Shown: in pieces, positions 8,036 through 16,019 of the stretch
Numbering within the stretch: position 1 is the stretch's first letter
Layout: each line of letters opens with the position of its first letter
Source of the DNA: Alteromonadaceae bacterium
Lineage (GTDB): Bacteria; Pseudomonadota; Gammaproteobacteria; Pseudomonadales; Oleiphilaceae
DNA length: 16,048 nt
Assembly: GCA_013393545.1 (NCBI GenBank)
Contig: JABXHG010000137.1
Coordinates: forward strand, 1-16,048
Reading direction: 5' to 3'
The notes under the pieces: model-generated
The model's input: the letters and a program-made list of their open reading frames with translations, nothing else
Databases searched by the model: none
What the model was told of the DNA's origin: nothing
Program-made: the position numbers and the translations under genes

Positions 8036-8093
8036 GGAAACCGGATAATGTTTGAGCGCTTCGCGCTTTTAAGCGAGGGCCGGCTGGCATACC

Positions 8094-8765
8094 ATGGCGT
8101 TCATGAACGAATCCACTTCCCCAGACCATCAAGGGCCCGCCAACACCGGGCAAACTGAACAAAACTGGCTGGACCAACAGGTTCAACACCTGCTGGTCGC
8201 CACCGAACACGAACTGCGCGCCTGTGGCCCGACCGGGCTCAGCGAGCTGGATTTGATTCGGGCCCTGCAAGGTGAACGCTGGCAGCTGATCGGCAAGGTG
8301 AACTTTACCGAGCCCGACCAGCTTTACCCCGTGCATTTTTTGCTGTTCCACACCCTGTACCTACTGCGGGACCAACTGGCTGAAACCGGTGAGACCCTGA
8401 TCATCTCGCCGCTGCGGCTGATCTTACTGCCAACTGCACACAACAGTGGTAGCGACCTCCCCGCCAGCGAAGACAAGCTGCGGGCGTTTTATCTGGACCT
8501 GTCCCAGTATTTCATGTCAAACGGCGACATCCAGGACATGATGGATAACTTCTGGGCCGGTATGCCCCCGGAACGCCCGGCACCGGATGATGCAGCCCTT
8601 GCTGCGGAGGCGCTGGGGTTTGAAGGCTTGCCGGAAGCCTTTTCCACCGTCAAGCAAGGCTTTCGCCGCCAGATCATGCGCGCCCATCCAGACCGGGGAG
8701 GCAGCACCGAGGAAGTGCAAAAACTGAACGAAGCCTTCTCGGTGCTCAAGGCTCACTATGCCTAA
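8094..8765 (+). CDS. DnaJ-related protein with C-terminal J domain
   Basis: A 223-residue cytoplasmic protein of the DNAJ-related family. The N-terminal ~150 residues match the DnaJ-related N-terminal domain, with ELDLIRALQGERW, LYPVHFLLFHTLYLLRDQL and FYLDLSQYFMSNGDIQDMMDNFW. The C-terminus is a short J domain, LGFEGLPEAFSTVKQGFRRQ and then AHPDRGGSTEEVQKLNEAF, with the HPD tripeptide at 198-200. J domains stimulate Hsp70 (DnaK) ATPase; the client is unknown. No Gly/Phe region or zinc domain is present, so it is not DnaJ or CbpA. The ribosome site upstream of 8094 is poor; the in-frame ATG at 8103 is an alternative. It is transcribed divergently from ttcA. Codon use resembles its neighbours. 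Confidence 0.88.
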   Translation: MAFMNESTSPDHQGPANTGQTEQNWLDQQVQHLLVATEHELRACGPTGLSELDLIRALQGERWQLIGKVNFTEPDQLYPVHFLLFHTLYLLRDQLAETGETLIISPLRLILLPTAHNSGSDLPASEDKLRAFYLDLSQYFMSNGDIQDMMDNFWAGMPPERPAPDDAALAAEALGFEGLPEAFSTVKQGFRRQIMRAHPDRGGSTEEVQKLNEAFSVLKAHYA

Positions 8766-8821
8766 CCACAAACCCCGCCAGACCAGACCCGGCCTGCCGC
8801 CAGCCAGTTGAGACCAACCGT

Positions 8822-9856
8822 ATGCCACGACTCTCTACCTACGCACTCACCGGTATGCTCTCAGCTCTGCTGCTGATCCCGACTACCCTGAAAGCCGACC
8901 TGGTGGTACTGCAGTACCATCACGTAGACAACGACACACCACGGGCAACCAGCACTTCACCCGAGCTGTTCGAGCAACAGCTGGACTACATCAACAAGCT
9001 GGAGCTGACCGTGGCGCCTTTGCTTTCGGCCACCCGTGACGCCCTGGCCAACCGGGACGCCGAAGGCAATCGGGTCGCCATCACCTTTGATGACGCCTAC
9101 GAGTCGGTTTACCACACCGCCGCACCGCTGCTTGCCGAGCGAAATATGGCCTACACAGTCTTCGTCAATACCAGTGCGGTAGGCAGTCCCGGTTACATGA
9201 CCTGGCAACAGCTGGAAAGTCTGGCTGAAAACCCAAGAGTCACCATTGCCAACCACAGCGCCGATCACGGCCACCTGGCCAAAAAACCGGCAGAGAAAAA
9301 ATCCGACTGGCGGAAACGGGTAACGGCCAGTCTCGACCAGGCCCAGGCAAAGCTGAAACATGAGCTGGGGCAGGATATTCCCATGTTTGCCTACCCGTAC
9401 GGAGAATTCGACCAGGCCCTGGAACAAAAACTGGCAGACCGTCGATGGCTCGGTTACGGCCAACATTCTGGCGCCATTGGCCAGCATTCCCACGCCACCC
9501 GCCTGCCCCGCTTCCCCATGGCCGATGCCTACGGCCAGATCGATAACCTGCGGGACAAGCTACTGAGCAAGGCTTTTCCGGTAGCGGCAGAGCAACTGCC
9601 GGACGGCGTTGTTGAGAACAACCCGCCCAAACTCCGGTTTAACCTGGGCGAGGCGCTGACTGAAAGTCGCCTGACCTGCTTTGCCTCGGGTTTCGGGCGT
9701 ATCGACGTACAAGTTGAGAATGACCAGGCATTGGTACAGGCACCGGCCGCCATCAACAGCCGGCGCTTCCGTTACAACTGCACCCACCCGGCCGGCAACG
9801 GCAGCTTCTACTGGCTGTCCCAGCAATGGCTGAACCTGGACGCGCCGGAAGACTGA
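8822..9856 (+). CDS. Secreted polysaccharide deacetylase (CE4/NodB fold)
   Basis: A 344-residue protein with a probable signal peptide (about residues 1-25, LTGMLSALLLIPTTLKA). The mature part starts DLVVLQYHHVDNDTP, the PgaB-like start of this deacetylase group. Catalytic motifs are visible: TFDD at 88-91 supplies the base and a metal-binding Asp, His 145 and His 149 in NHSADHGHL complete the metal triad, and FAYPYGEFD (189-197) forms the substrate groove. A C-terminal beta-type extension (about 265-344) has only two cysteines (286 and 320), which could form a disulfide. It should remove acetyl groups from a beta-linked GlcNAc polymer in the periplasm, but the substrate cannot be told from sequence. 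It follows the DnaJ-related gene by 56 bp. The ribosome site is weak. Confidence 0.88.
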   Translation: MPRLSTYALTGMLSALLLIPTTLKADLVVLQYHHVDNDTPRATSTSPELFEQQLDYINKLELTVAPLLSATRDALANRDAEGNRVAITFDDAYESVYHTAAPLLAERNMAYTVFVNTSAVGSPGYMTWQQLESLAENPRVTIANHSADHGHLAKKPAEKKSDWRKRVTASLDQAQAKLKHELGQDIPMFAYPYGEFDQALEQKLADRRWLGYGQHSGAIGQHSHATRLPRFPMADAYGQIDNLRDKLLSKAFPVAAEQLPDGVVENNPPKLRFNLGEALTESRLTCFASGFGRIDVQVENDQALVQAPAAINSRRFRYNCTHPAGNGSFYWLSQQWLNLDAPED

Positions 9857-9857
9857 A

Positions 9858-11315
9858 TCAAAGACTGAACACCAGCCCGATCAACCCGTAAGTCAGCAGG
9901 CTGACAATCACAATGCTGGCCAGGCTGAGTGGGAAGCCGGCCCGGATCATGTCCGAGACTTGCAGGTGCCCGCTGGAGAAAACAATGGCGTTGGGCGGCG
10001 TTGCTACCGGCATCATGAATGCGCAACTGGCAACGATAGCGGCCGGTACCGTCAGTAACAATGGCGAGATCCCCTGGGACACCGCCAGCGCACCCAACAA
10101 GGGTAAAAACGCCGCGGCAGTGGCCGTGTTGCTGGTCACCTCGGTCAAATAGATCACAGCGGCCGCCGCCAGCGCCATCATCACCAGTAACGGCAGCGTG
10201 CCGATAAACGACAGGTTGCCGGCAATCCAGTCCGCCAGCCCCGAACTGCCAATCACCCCAGCCATGGACAAGCCACCCCCAAACAACAAGAGCACACCCC
10301 ACGGCAGCCGAACCGCCGATTCCCAGTCCATGACAAACAAACGGTCCTTCAGGTTGACCGGTATCAGGAACATGGCGATGGCCGCGGCGATGGCAATGCC
10401 GGTATCACTGAGCCAGGGCATGAGACTGGCCGATAACAACGGCCGGCAAATCCAGGCCATGGCAGTCAGCAGAAACACCAACAGCACCAGCTTCTCGCCC
10501 CGGGTCATGGGGCCCAACCGTTCCAATTCATTATGGATCATACGCCCGCCGGCACCGGCCACATTAAACTTGCGCCGGGTCAGCCGCCACCAGGTCAGCG
10601 TCAGCATCACGACCGTCACCGGCAAGCCCAGCAGCATCCATTGGGCAAAGCCGACTTCAATGCCCTGGTTATCACTGAGATAAGCCGCCAGCAAGGCGTT
10701 GGGTGGTGTACCAATCAAGGTGGCAATACCGCCAATACTGGCGGAATAGGCGATCGCCAGCAGAAGGGAAACGGCGTAGCGGTGCACGCTATCTTCGTCT
10801 TCACCTTCCATCATGGCGACAACGGACAAGCCAATGGGCAGCATCATAATGGTAGTGGCAGTGTTACTGACCCACATGCTGAGAAAAGCGGTGGCGGCCA
10901 TGAACCCGGCGATCTGCCGTCGGGGGTTGCTGCCCACAAACCGCAGTGTCAGCAGGGCAATGCGGCGGTGTAGGTTCCAGCGCTGCATGGCCAGGCCAAG
11001 AGTGAATCCGCCCAGGAAAAGAAAAACAATGGGGTGGCCATAAGCCGTGGTGGCATCGGCGACGTCCCCCAGCCCCAGCGCCGGCACCAGGACAATGGGC
11101 AGCAACGAGGTGGCCGGAATGGGAATGGCCTCGGTGGCCCACCAGGTGGCCATCAACAACATCAGGCCCAGTGCCGACCAGGCCGGCCCGGACATGCTGC
11201 CGGGAGGTGGCAGCAACACCGTCATCATTAGCAGGGCGGCGCCCACTGCCAGGCCAATCAGCCGGCTTTTGGGCATACCCCGGTGTTCGGCCTGTTGTAC
11301 CTCCGCCCCGGTCAT
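9858..11315 (-). CDS. SLC13/DASS family sodium-coupled carboxylate (or anion) symporter
   Basis: A 485-residue inner-membrane transporter with roughly 11-12 hydrophobic segments. It carries the two SNT substrate/sodium motifs of the DASS family: WVSNTATTIMMLP (SNT at 150-152) and TEVTSNTATAAAF (SNT at 395-397). It also has both re-entrant signatures, GGIATLIGTPPNALLAAYL (195-213) and the SLC13 signature CAFMMPVATPPNAIVFSSG (431-449). Likely substrates are C4-dicarboxylates or related anions taken up with Na+; phosphate or sulfate cannot be excluded. The start at 11315 has an AGGAC site 7 bases upstream and lies 13 bp after the stop of the DksA/TraR gene, so the two are probably cotranscribed. 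Its stop is 1 bp from the convergent deacetylase stop. ATG at 11276 is an alternative start. Confidence 0.93.
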   Translation of the reverse strand: MTGAEVQQAEHRGMPKSRLIGLAVGAALLMMTVLLPPPGSMSGPAWSALGLMLLMATWWATEAIPIPATSLLPIVLVPALGLGDVADATTAYGHPIVFLFLGGFTLGLAMQRWNLHRRIALLTLRFVGSNPRRQIAGFMAATAFLSMWVSNTATTIMMLPIGLSVVAMMEGEDEDSVHRYAVSLLLAIAYSASIGGIATLIGTPPNALLAAYLSDNQGIEVGFAQWMLLGLPVTVVMLTLTWWRLTRRKFNVAGAGGRMIHNELERLGPMTRGEKLVLLVFLLTAMAWICRPLLSASLMPWLSDTGIAIAAAIAMFLIPVNLKDRLFVMDWESAVRLPWGVLLLFGGGLSMAGVIGSSGLADWIAGNLSFIGTLPLLVMMALAAAAVIYLTEVTSNTATAAAFLPLLGALAVSQGISPLLLTVPAAIVASCAFMMPVATPPNAIVFSSGHLQVSDMIRAGFPLSLASIVIVSLLTYGLIGLVFSL

Positions 11316-11328
11316 TCAGCGTCCTGTA

Positions 11329-11649
11329 TCAGTCAGCTGCGCAATCTACACAAAACGTGGTGTAAGGCAAGACCTGCAGGCGCCGGGGGTCGATCGGCTC
11401 GCCACATTTTTCGCACTCGTCACCCTCTCCGCTGTCAATGCGGGCCAGAGCGTGGGTTACCTGCGCCAGCTCCTCCTTCGCCTCGTTTTCCAGTGAATCC
11501 ACCACCTCATCGTTCTGGGTTTGTGACGCCTGCTCCTCGAAATCCTTCTCCAGCGGGCCATCTTCCCGGTGCTGGTGAGCGTGGTAGCGATTCAATCTGG
11601 CCTCAAGTTCAGCTTTCAGGGTTTCCAGTTCGGATTTGCGATCAGTCAT
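11329..11649 (-). CDS. Short DksA/TraR-type C4 zinc-finger protein
   Basis: A 106-residue protein with an N-terminal helical region and a C-terminal four-cysteine zinc finger: Cys 79, 82, 100 and 103 (CEKCGEPIDPRR, then FCVDCA). The central segment KDFEEQASQTQNDEVVDSLE resembles the coiled-coil tip of DksA-like proteins. In place of the DxxDxA of true DksA it has DFEEQA, with Glu at the second acidic position. It is much shorter than DksA (about 150 residues) and belongs with the small TraR/DksA-family proteins that may bind the RNA polymerase secondary channel. It lies upstream of the SLC13 transporter in a likely operon. An AGGAT sits about 12 bases before the ATG. The specific target is unknown. 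Confidence 0.92.
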   Translation of the reverse strand: MTDRKSELETLKAELEARLNRYHAHQHREDGPLEKDFEEQASQTQNDEVVDSLENEAKEELAQVTHALARIDSGEGDECEKCGEPIDPRRLQVLPYTTFCVDCAAD

Positions 11650-11706
11650 TAATAGTCCATCCTGTTGTCGGTCCGTTCATACCATAGAGCTTACGCTGCA
11701 ATACCG

Positions 11707-11722
11707 TTTGACGCCTGTCAAA
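11707..11722. promoter_or_regulatory. Palindrome TTTGAC-N4-GTCAAA upstream of the DksA-like gene
   Basis: A perfect 6-bp inverted repeat with a 4-base spacer lies 58 bp upstream of the DksA-like start in the divergent intergenic region. On the minus strand it contains an exact TTGACA (-35) at 11716-11721, so it could be an operator overlapping a promoter. No good -10 is found 16-18 bp downstream, which weakens the promoter reading. Confidence 0.3.
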
Positions 11723-11863
11723 ACCCGGCCGCATGTAATGGGCGAAAAGCGCGCTGTCTGCTAGTTTTGCAGACTGGACATGCCTGTAATAGAGGCATAA
11801 GAAACCTTCTCTTGATAGACTGGTGCCACAGCTACAACAACCGCACCAATGACAGGAGCCTCC

Positions 11864-13588
11864 ATGGGGCAACCGCTTCCGATTTCACGCATCATGCACG
11901 GCGGCTTACTACTGACCTGCAGCCCGGACACCAGCATTGCCGAGGCCGCCGCGCGAATGTCGGAAACGTCCGTCAGTTCGATCCTGATCACCGACAACGA
12001 AAATGTGATCGGTATCTGGACCGAGCACGACGCCCTGGCCATCAACTTCGCCGACCCGGACGAGTTCAACAAACCGGTGGGCACGGTGATGAGCGCGCCG
12101 GTACTGTCGCTGCCCGGTGATACCGATGTCGGCGAGGCAACCATGAAGCTGCGCGCCACCGGCAAGCGGCACTTTCTGGTCACCGGCGACGGCAACAAAC
12201 CCATCGGCATCCTGTCCCAGACCGATCTCGCCCTCAACCAGGGCCTGGAACCTTACCTGCGCCTGCGCGAAGTTCGGGCCGCCGTGCCACGCCCGCCGCT
12301 GCTGGTGGATGGTAATCAGTCGCTGGCCGAGGTGGCTACCTGCATGCACCGCCAGCATGCCGACGCCACGGTGGTGGATTGCGGCGATGGCGAGCTGGGC
12401 ATTCTCACCGAAAGAGACATGGTGCGGTTCATTGCCCGCCACACCAGCAACACGCCGGTCAAGGACCTGGCCACCCGCCCTCTGCTGACGGTCAGTGAGG
12501 AAGACCCGCTGATTCACGCCCGGGATTTACTGATCGATCACCATATCCGTCACCTGGCTGTGGTCAACGGCCAGAGTGAAGTAACCGGGCTGATTGGTTA
12601 CAGCGACATGCTCAGTGGCGCGGAACAACTGTATGTGGAAGACCTGCGCCAGGCATTGGAGCAGCGAGACCAGGCCCTGGCCAAATCGCGCCAGACCCTG
12701 CAACTGGCAGAGCGGGTGATCGAGTCGTCGTTTGAGGGCATCATTGTCACGGATGAAAACGTCCGCATCGAGTTCGTCAATCCCGCCTTCACTCAGCTCA
12801 CCGGCTACACCCCTGAAGAAGTGATCGGCCGCACCCCGGAGCTGTTGTCATCCGGCCGACACGATGCCGAGTTTTACCAGCGGATGTGGCAATCCCTGAA
12901 AAGCCATGGTTACTGGCGCGGCGAAATCTGGAACCGGCGCAAAACCGGCGAGTTATATCTGGAACTTCTGACCATTACCGCGATCACCGACGACGAGGGC
13001 CGGGTTACCAACTACGCCGGGTTGTTTACCGACATCACCCAGGATCGTCGCAACGAGGAACAAATTCGCCAGCTGGCCTATTACGATGCCCTTACCGGTG
13101 TACCCAACCGGCGCCTGCTGGAAGACCGGCTGGACCACGCCATCCGCCATGCGCACCGCACCGGCCTGTTACTGGCGGTAATTTTCATGGATCTGGATGA
13201 GTTCAAGGAAGTCAACGACACACTCGGCCACGCGGTAGGCGACGAACTGTTACTGCAGTTCACCCGGCGAGCCCGCTCGTGCCTGCGTGAGGACGACACC
13301 CTGGCCCGCCTGGGCGGCGACGAATTCATCGTATTGTTGCCGGAAATGGAAAATCTTGATCATGTCACGGCGGTGATCAACCGGCTGATCGGTATCAACG
13401 AACAGCCTTACCCGGTGCAGGGCAACAGCCTGAAGGTCAGCACCAGTATCGGCGTCAGCCTGTACCCGGAAGACGGCCGCACCGTGCGCGAGCTGATCAA
13501 CGGCGCGGATGTGGCCATGTACCGCTCCAAACGGGATGGCCGCAACCGCTACCACCTGTTCAACCCCCGAGTATCCAGCACCGCCTGA
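11864..13588 (+). CDS. Diguanylate cyclase with four CBS repeats, PAS and GGDEF domains
   Basis: A 574-residue cytoplasmic signalling protein with no membrane segment. In order: two CBS pairs (about residues 12-125 and 140-252, with LSQTDLALN, ILTERDMVRFIA and LIGYSDML), a coiled-coil linker (256-284), a PAS domain (285-395, including VNPAFTQLTGYTPEEVIG), and a GGDEF domain (about 405-570). The active-site GGDEF is intact at 484-488 and the inhibitory I-site REDD is at 475-478, five residues upstream, so it should make c-di-GMP with product inhibition. No EAL domain follows. CBS domains usually bind adenine nucleotides, so energy state is a plausible input. The start at 11864 is preferred because AGGAG (11854-11858) lies 5 bases upstream; the in-frame ATG at 11849 has no ribosome site. 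Confidence 0.95.
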   Translation: MGQPLPISRIMHGGLLLTCSPDTSIAEAAARMSETSVSSILITDNENVIGIWTEHDALAINFADPDEFNKPVGTVMSAPVLSLPGDTDVGEATMKLRATGKRHFLVTGDGNKPIGILSQTDLALNQGLEPYLRLREVRAAVPRPPLLVDGNQSLAEVATCMHRQHADATVVDCGDGELGILTERDMVRFIARHTSNTPVKDLATRPLLTVSEEDPLIHARDLLIDHHIRHLAVVNGQSEVTGLIGYSDMLSGAEQLYVEDLRQALEQRDQALAKSRQTLQLAERVIESSFEGIIVTDENVRIEFVNPAFTQLTGYTPEEVIGRTPELLSSGRHDAEFYQRMWQSLKSHGYWRGEIWNRRKTGELYLELLTITAITDDEGRVTNYAGLFTDITQDRRNEEQIRQLAYYDALTGVPNRRLLEDRLDHAIRHAHRTGLLLAVIFMDLDEFKEVNDTLGHAVGDELLLQFTRRARSCLREDDTLARLGGDEFIVLLPEMENLDHVTAVINRLIGINEQPYPVQGNSLKVSTSIGVSLYPEDGRTVRELINGADVAMYRSKRDGRNRYHLFNPRVSSTA

Positions 13589-13607
13589 ATCACGTGGAGG
13601 CGACCGC

Positions 13608-15755
13608 TCAGGCAACCTCCGCCGACACTTCAAACTGGCCGGTCAACCGCTGCAGCTTGTTGGCGGCACTGCGGCTGCGCTCGGCACTGTCCACCAGTTG
13701 CTCCACCACATCCCGCATGGCACCGGCACTGTCTGCCACGCCTGCGGTCTGGTTACTTTGCTCGCGGTTGCTCTGCTCGATCCCGGAAATGGCCTTGAAC
13801 AGTTTCTCCACCATGGAGTGCAGCTCCTCGTTATCATCCGCCGCATGCTCGGCATTGTGCAGGCGCTCTTCCATCTCCGACATGCCCGCTTCCATCACCG
13901 TAACCGCCCGCCGGGTTTCCTCGCGAACGCCATCGAGCCGCTCCCCGATCTCCTCGGTCGCCTTGGCGGTGCGGGTTGCCAGCTGACGAACCTCATCGGC
14001 CACCACAGCGAAACCACGGCCGGATTCACCCGCACGGGCCGCTTCAATGGCGGCATTCAACGCCAACAAATTGGTCTGCGCCGCAATATCGTTGATCACC
14101 GATGCAGTTTTGCCAATTTCACCGGTGCACTCATCCGCCGCCCGGATCCCTTCCGCCGAACGATTGATGACATCTCGGATGCTGCGTGCTTCCTCACTGA
14201 CCCGGGCAAACTGGGCGCGCGCTTTTTCCACCACCTCTTCCATGCCAGTGCGCATTTCCCGTGCAGTATCCGAAGCATTGCCAATTTCCTGTTCCTGGGC
14301 CCGGGCGCCGTGCACCATGTCGTCAATATGGGCCAGCACGCTGTGCACGCGGTCGTAGGCCAGCAAGTTGTGCTTCATCATCTGCTCGCTGGTCTGGCCG
14401 GAATCACTCGCCAATGCCAGCACCTTGCCCACCATGCCATCGAGGCTATCAATGAAACTGTTGATCCAGCGGGCCAGATCGCCACTTTCATCGCGGCGGG
14501 TATGGGCCAGGTCTATGCGCTGCGAGAGATTTCCGCCGCCCTCGGCGATATCCCGGATCACCCCGGACATCTGGCCCAGCTCCCGGGAAATGGGCTTCAC
14601 CCCGGTTACCCGGAAAAACCCGACCAGAGCCATAATGGCCACACCATTAATGGCCGCTTCCGCCCACAGCGGCACACCACTGAGCGCCAGAGCGAGGTTG
14701 ATAGCCCACAACAAGCCGGCGAGGATGGTTAACCGGCTGGACAACCGCCAGCTAATGGACCGGCGACGGTACACTTCCTCAAGATCGCCCTCACACATCA
14801 TGCCCCAGACATCGGGCGAGCCCGGCATCTGAAAAGTCAGCCCCTTGCCAATCACAGGAATACGTCGATAGTCGGAATAACCGGGATACTTAACGTACAG
14901 ATTTTCACCCTTGGCGATGGTCTCACGCACGCCGGGGTGCAACTGGCCCGTGGCCGGGTCGGTAAACCGAATTTCAAACTCCGTGTGTTCGCGAATACCT
15001 ACCGTGCCATAACCGGTATCGATTCCCTGTTTAAGGTTGTCGCCGTGGCTGAAAGTGGAATCCTCAAAGCGCGACCGCGACAGGGCCGTCCCGGTCTGGA
15101 TAGAGCCATCAAAGTGGCTTTCAATCATGAACAGGTAATTGTCGCCGGATTCTTCGAACACGTGGCCGGCCTCGCGCTGAATCAGGTCACTCATCACATC
15201 GTTGGGAATGCGAGCGCACAATGCCGCCTGTTGCTCATCCGCCAGGGTGACTGGCTGGTAGAACATCAGGGTCACCGCATCGTGAAAACGGCTGGTGGTT
15301 TTGCCCAGCGCGAGGGTCACCGGGTCCCGGTAAGGACCGTGCAAAAACCGCCCGGCCACGCCTCGGCGCACGGCCTGCTCGGGAACATCGGTTTTGCCCA
15401 CCCGGCCGGGTGTTGAAGAAGCCATCACCTGCCCTTCGGCGCTGACCAGAAACAGTTCGGAGATCTCCCTCAGTCGGGTGCTGCTGCGTTTTATTTCGGC
15501 CGCTGCGACCTGTTCAGAGCTGTTGGACAGTTTGTCCGCCAGGGTTTGCAGAAACGACCATTTATGATCGGCCCAATCGATCAATGTGTCGCGACGGGTG
15601 CGCGCCAGGTTTTCAAAAACCTGCTCATTGGTTTCGTACATACCGCGGTTCAGATAACACGACCAGCCCATGGCCAGTTTGCCGGTGCCGCCCCACCATG
15701 GCAGCCAACGACGTTCCTTGTCGGTCAGGTTCATCAGATCGCTTTTCAGGGCCAT
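13608..15755 (-). CDS. Methyl-accepting chemotaxis protein with central TM hairpin
   Basis: A 715-residue chemoreceptor. The ATG at 15755 has a strong AGGAGA ribosome site just upstream; the open frame continues to 15917 but the extra 54 residues look non-coding. The N-terminal ~335 residues form a sensor region whose segment [20 protein letters not shown] (101-120) resembles a Cache fold. Two adjacent helices follow (about 342-360 and 364-382), then a HAMP-like region (383-435) and a full signalling domain with the hairpin tip at about 556-592 ([20 protein letters not shown], then [13 protein letters not shown]). No clear N-terminal membrane helix is seen, so the sensor may be cytoplasmic. 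There is no C-terminal NWETF-type pentapeptide. It converges on the diguanylate cyclase gene with a 19 bp gap. The ligand is unknown. Confidence 0.93.
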   Translation of the reverse strand: MALKSDLMNLTDKERRWLPWWGGTGKLAMGWSCYLNRGMYETNEQVFENLARTRRDTLIDWADHKWSFLQTLADKLSNSSEQVAAAEIKRSSTRLREISELFLVSAEGQVMASSTPGRVGKTDVPEQAVRRGVAGRFLHGPYRDPVTLALGKTTSRFHDAVTLMFYQPVTLADEQQAALCARIPNDVMSDLIQREAGHVFEESGDNYLFMIESHFDGSIQTGTALSRSRFEDSTFSHGDNLKQGIDTGYGTVGIREHTEFEIRFTDPATGQLHPGVRETIAKGENLYVKYPGYSDYRRIPVIGKGLTFQMPGSPDVWGMMCEGDLEEVYRRRSISWRLSSRLTILAGLLWAINLALALSGVPLWAEAAINGVAIMALVGFFRVTGVKPISRELGQMSGVIRDIAEGGGNLSQRIDLAHTRRDESGDLARWINSFIDSLDGMVGKVLALASDSGQTSEQMMKHNLLAYDRVHSVLAHIDDMVHGARAQEQEIGNASDTAREMRTGMEEVVEKARAQFARVSEEARSIRDVINRSAEGIRAADECTGEIGKTASVINDIAAQTNLLALNAAIEAARAGESGRGFAVVADEVRQLATRTAKATEEIGERLDGVREETRRAVTVMEAGMSEMEERLHNAEHAADDNEELHSMVEKLFKAISGIEQSNREQSNQTAGVADSAGAMRDVVEQLVDSAERSRSAANKLQRLTGQFEVSAEVA

Positions 15756-15850
15756 TTTTCTCTCCTGGCTGCTTTCACCGGAGTACATCGAAAACGCGCA
15801 CTCAGTCTTAAATAGCAGCACAGTAGCAATTAGTGGGCCGAGTTTATCGC

Positions 15851-15880
15851 AAGGCCTATACGGCCAGCGTGGCAGGCCTT
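15851..15880. repeat. Inverted repeat AAGGCCT / AGGCCTT
   Basis: Perfect 7-bp arms at 15851-15857 and 15874-15880 enclose a smaller GCC-AGCGT-GGC stem (15863-15873), separated from the left arm by a 5-base bulge. It lies about 95 bp upstream of the chemoreceptor start and 11 bp before the next stem-loop. It may be one half of a paired REP-like unit; that is inference. Confidence 0.5.
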
Positions 15881-15891
15881 TGCAAAACTGT

Positions 15892-15913
15892 CTGCAGCCA
15901 GGGATGGCTGCAG
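15892..15913. repeat. REP-like stem-loop CTGCAGCC / GGCTGCAG
   Basis: Perfect 8-bp arms (15892-15899 and 15906-15913) flank the loop AGGGAT. The octamer CAGGGATG spans the loop (15899-15906) and recurs at 15924-15931. From memory, similar palindromes are dispersed in intergenic regions of Marinobacter and Pseudomonas, but no second copy exists in this window to prove it is a repeat family. Confidence 0.55.
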
Positions 15914-15937
15914 TCAAGCCCTACAGGGATGATGGGA

Positions 15938-16017
15938 TGAACACCTCTTGTTGAGATCGGCGTCAAGGCGCCACTATTGGAATAGGAAGGCAATAGCTAA
16001 ACAACAAGAGGTGTTCA
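15938..16017. repeat. Perfect 16-bp inverted repeat in the transposase leader
   Basis: The arms are 15938-15953 (TGAACACCTCTTGTTG) and 16002-16017 (CAACAAGAGGTGTTCA), exact reverse complements separated by 48 bases. The right arm contains the probable transposase ribosome site AAGAGG (16006-16011) and ends 2 bases before its ATG. In RNA the two arms would pair and hide the ribosome site. Confidence 0.9.
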
Positions 16018-16019
16018 AG

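Noticed and set aside
7003..8055. A 350-codon open frame on the + strand opposite ttcA
   Set aside because: It overlaps ttcA almost completely, and ttcA has all its catalytic motifs. The opposite product resembles nothing known.
11756..11774. GTCTGC / GCAGAC inverted repeat upstream of the diguanylate cyclase
   Set aside because: A 6-bp repeat with a 7-base loop and no nearby promoter elements is likely by chance in a 200-bp spacer.
13509..14732. A 407-codon open frame on the + strand opposite the chemoreceptor gene
   Set aside because: It lies mostly antisense to the intact chemoreceptor signalling domain. Its His- and Leu-rich product has no recognisable family, as expected for a shadow frame in GC-rich DNA.
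15770..15815. Possible FliA (sigma-28) promoter for the chemoreceptor on the minus strand
   Set aside because: Only a TTAA followed 15 bases later by TTCGATGT was found; this matches about half of the consensus and is not better than chance.
15870..15884. Sigma-54-like TGGCAGG...TTGCA
   Set aside because: The distance between the GG and GC elements is one base shorter than the strict sigma-54 spacing, and the match points away from the chemoreceptor gene.
15756..15917. Upstream extension of the chemoreceptor reading frame
   Set aside because: The extra 54 residues do not resemble a receptor start and overlap the stem-loops. The ATG at 15755 has a strong ribosome site.
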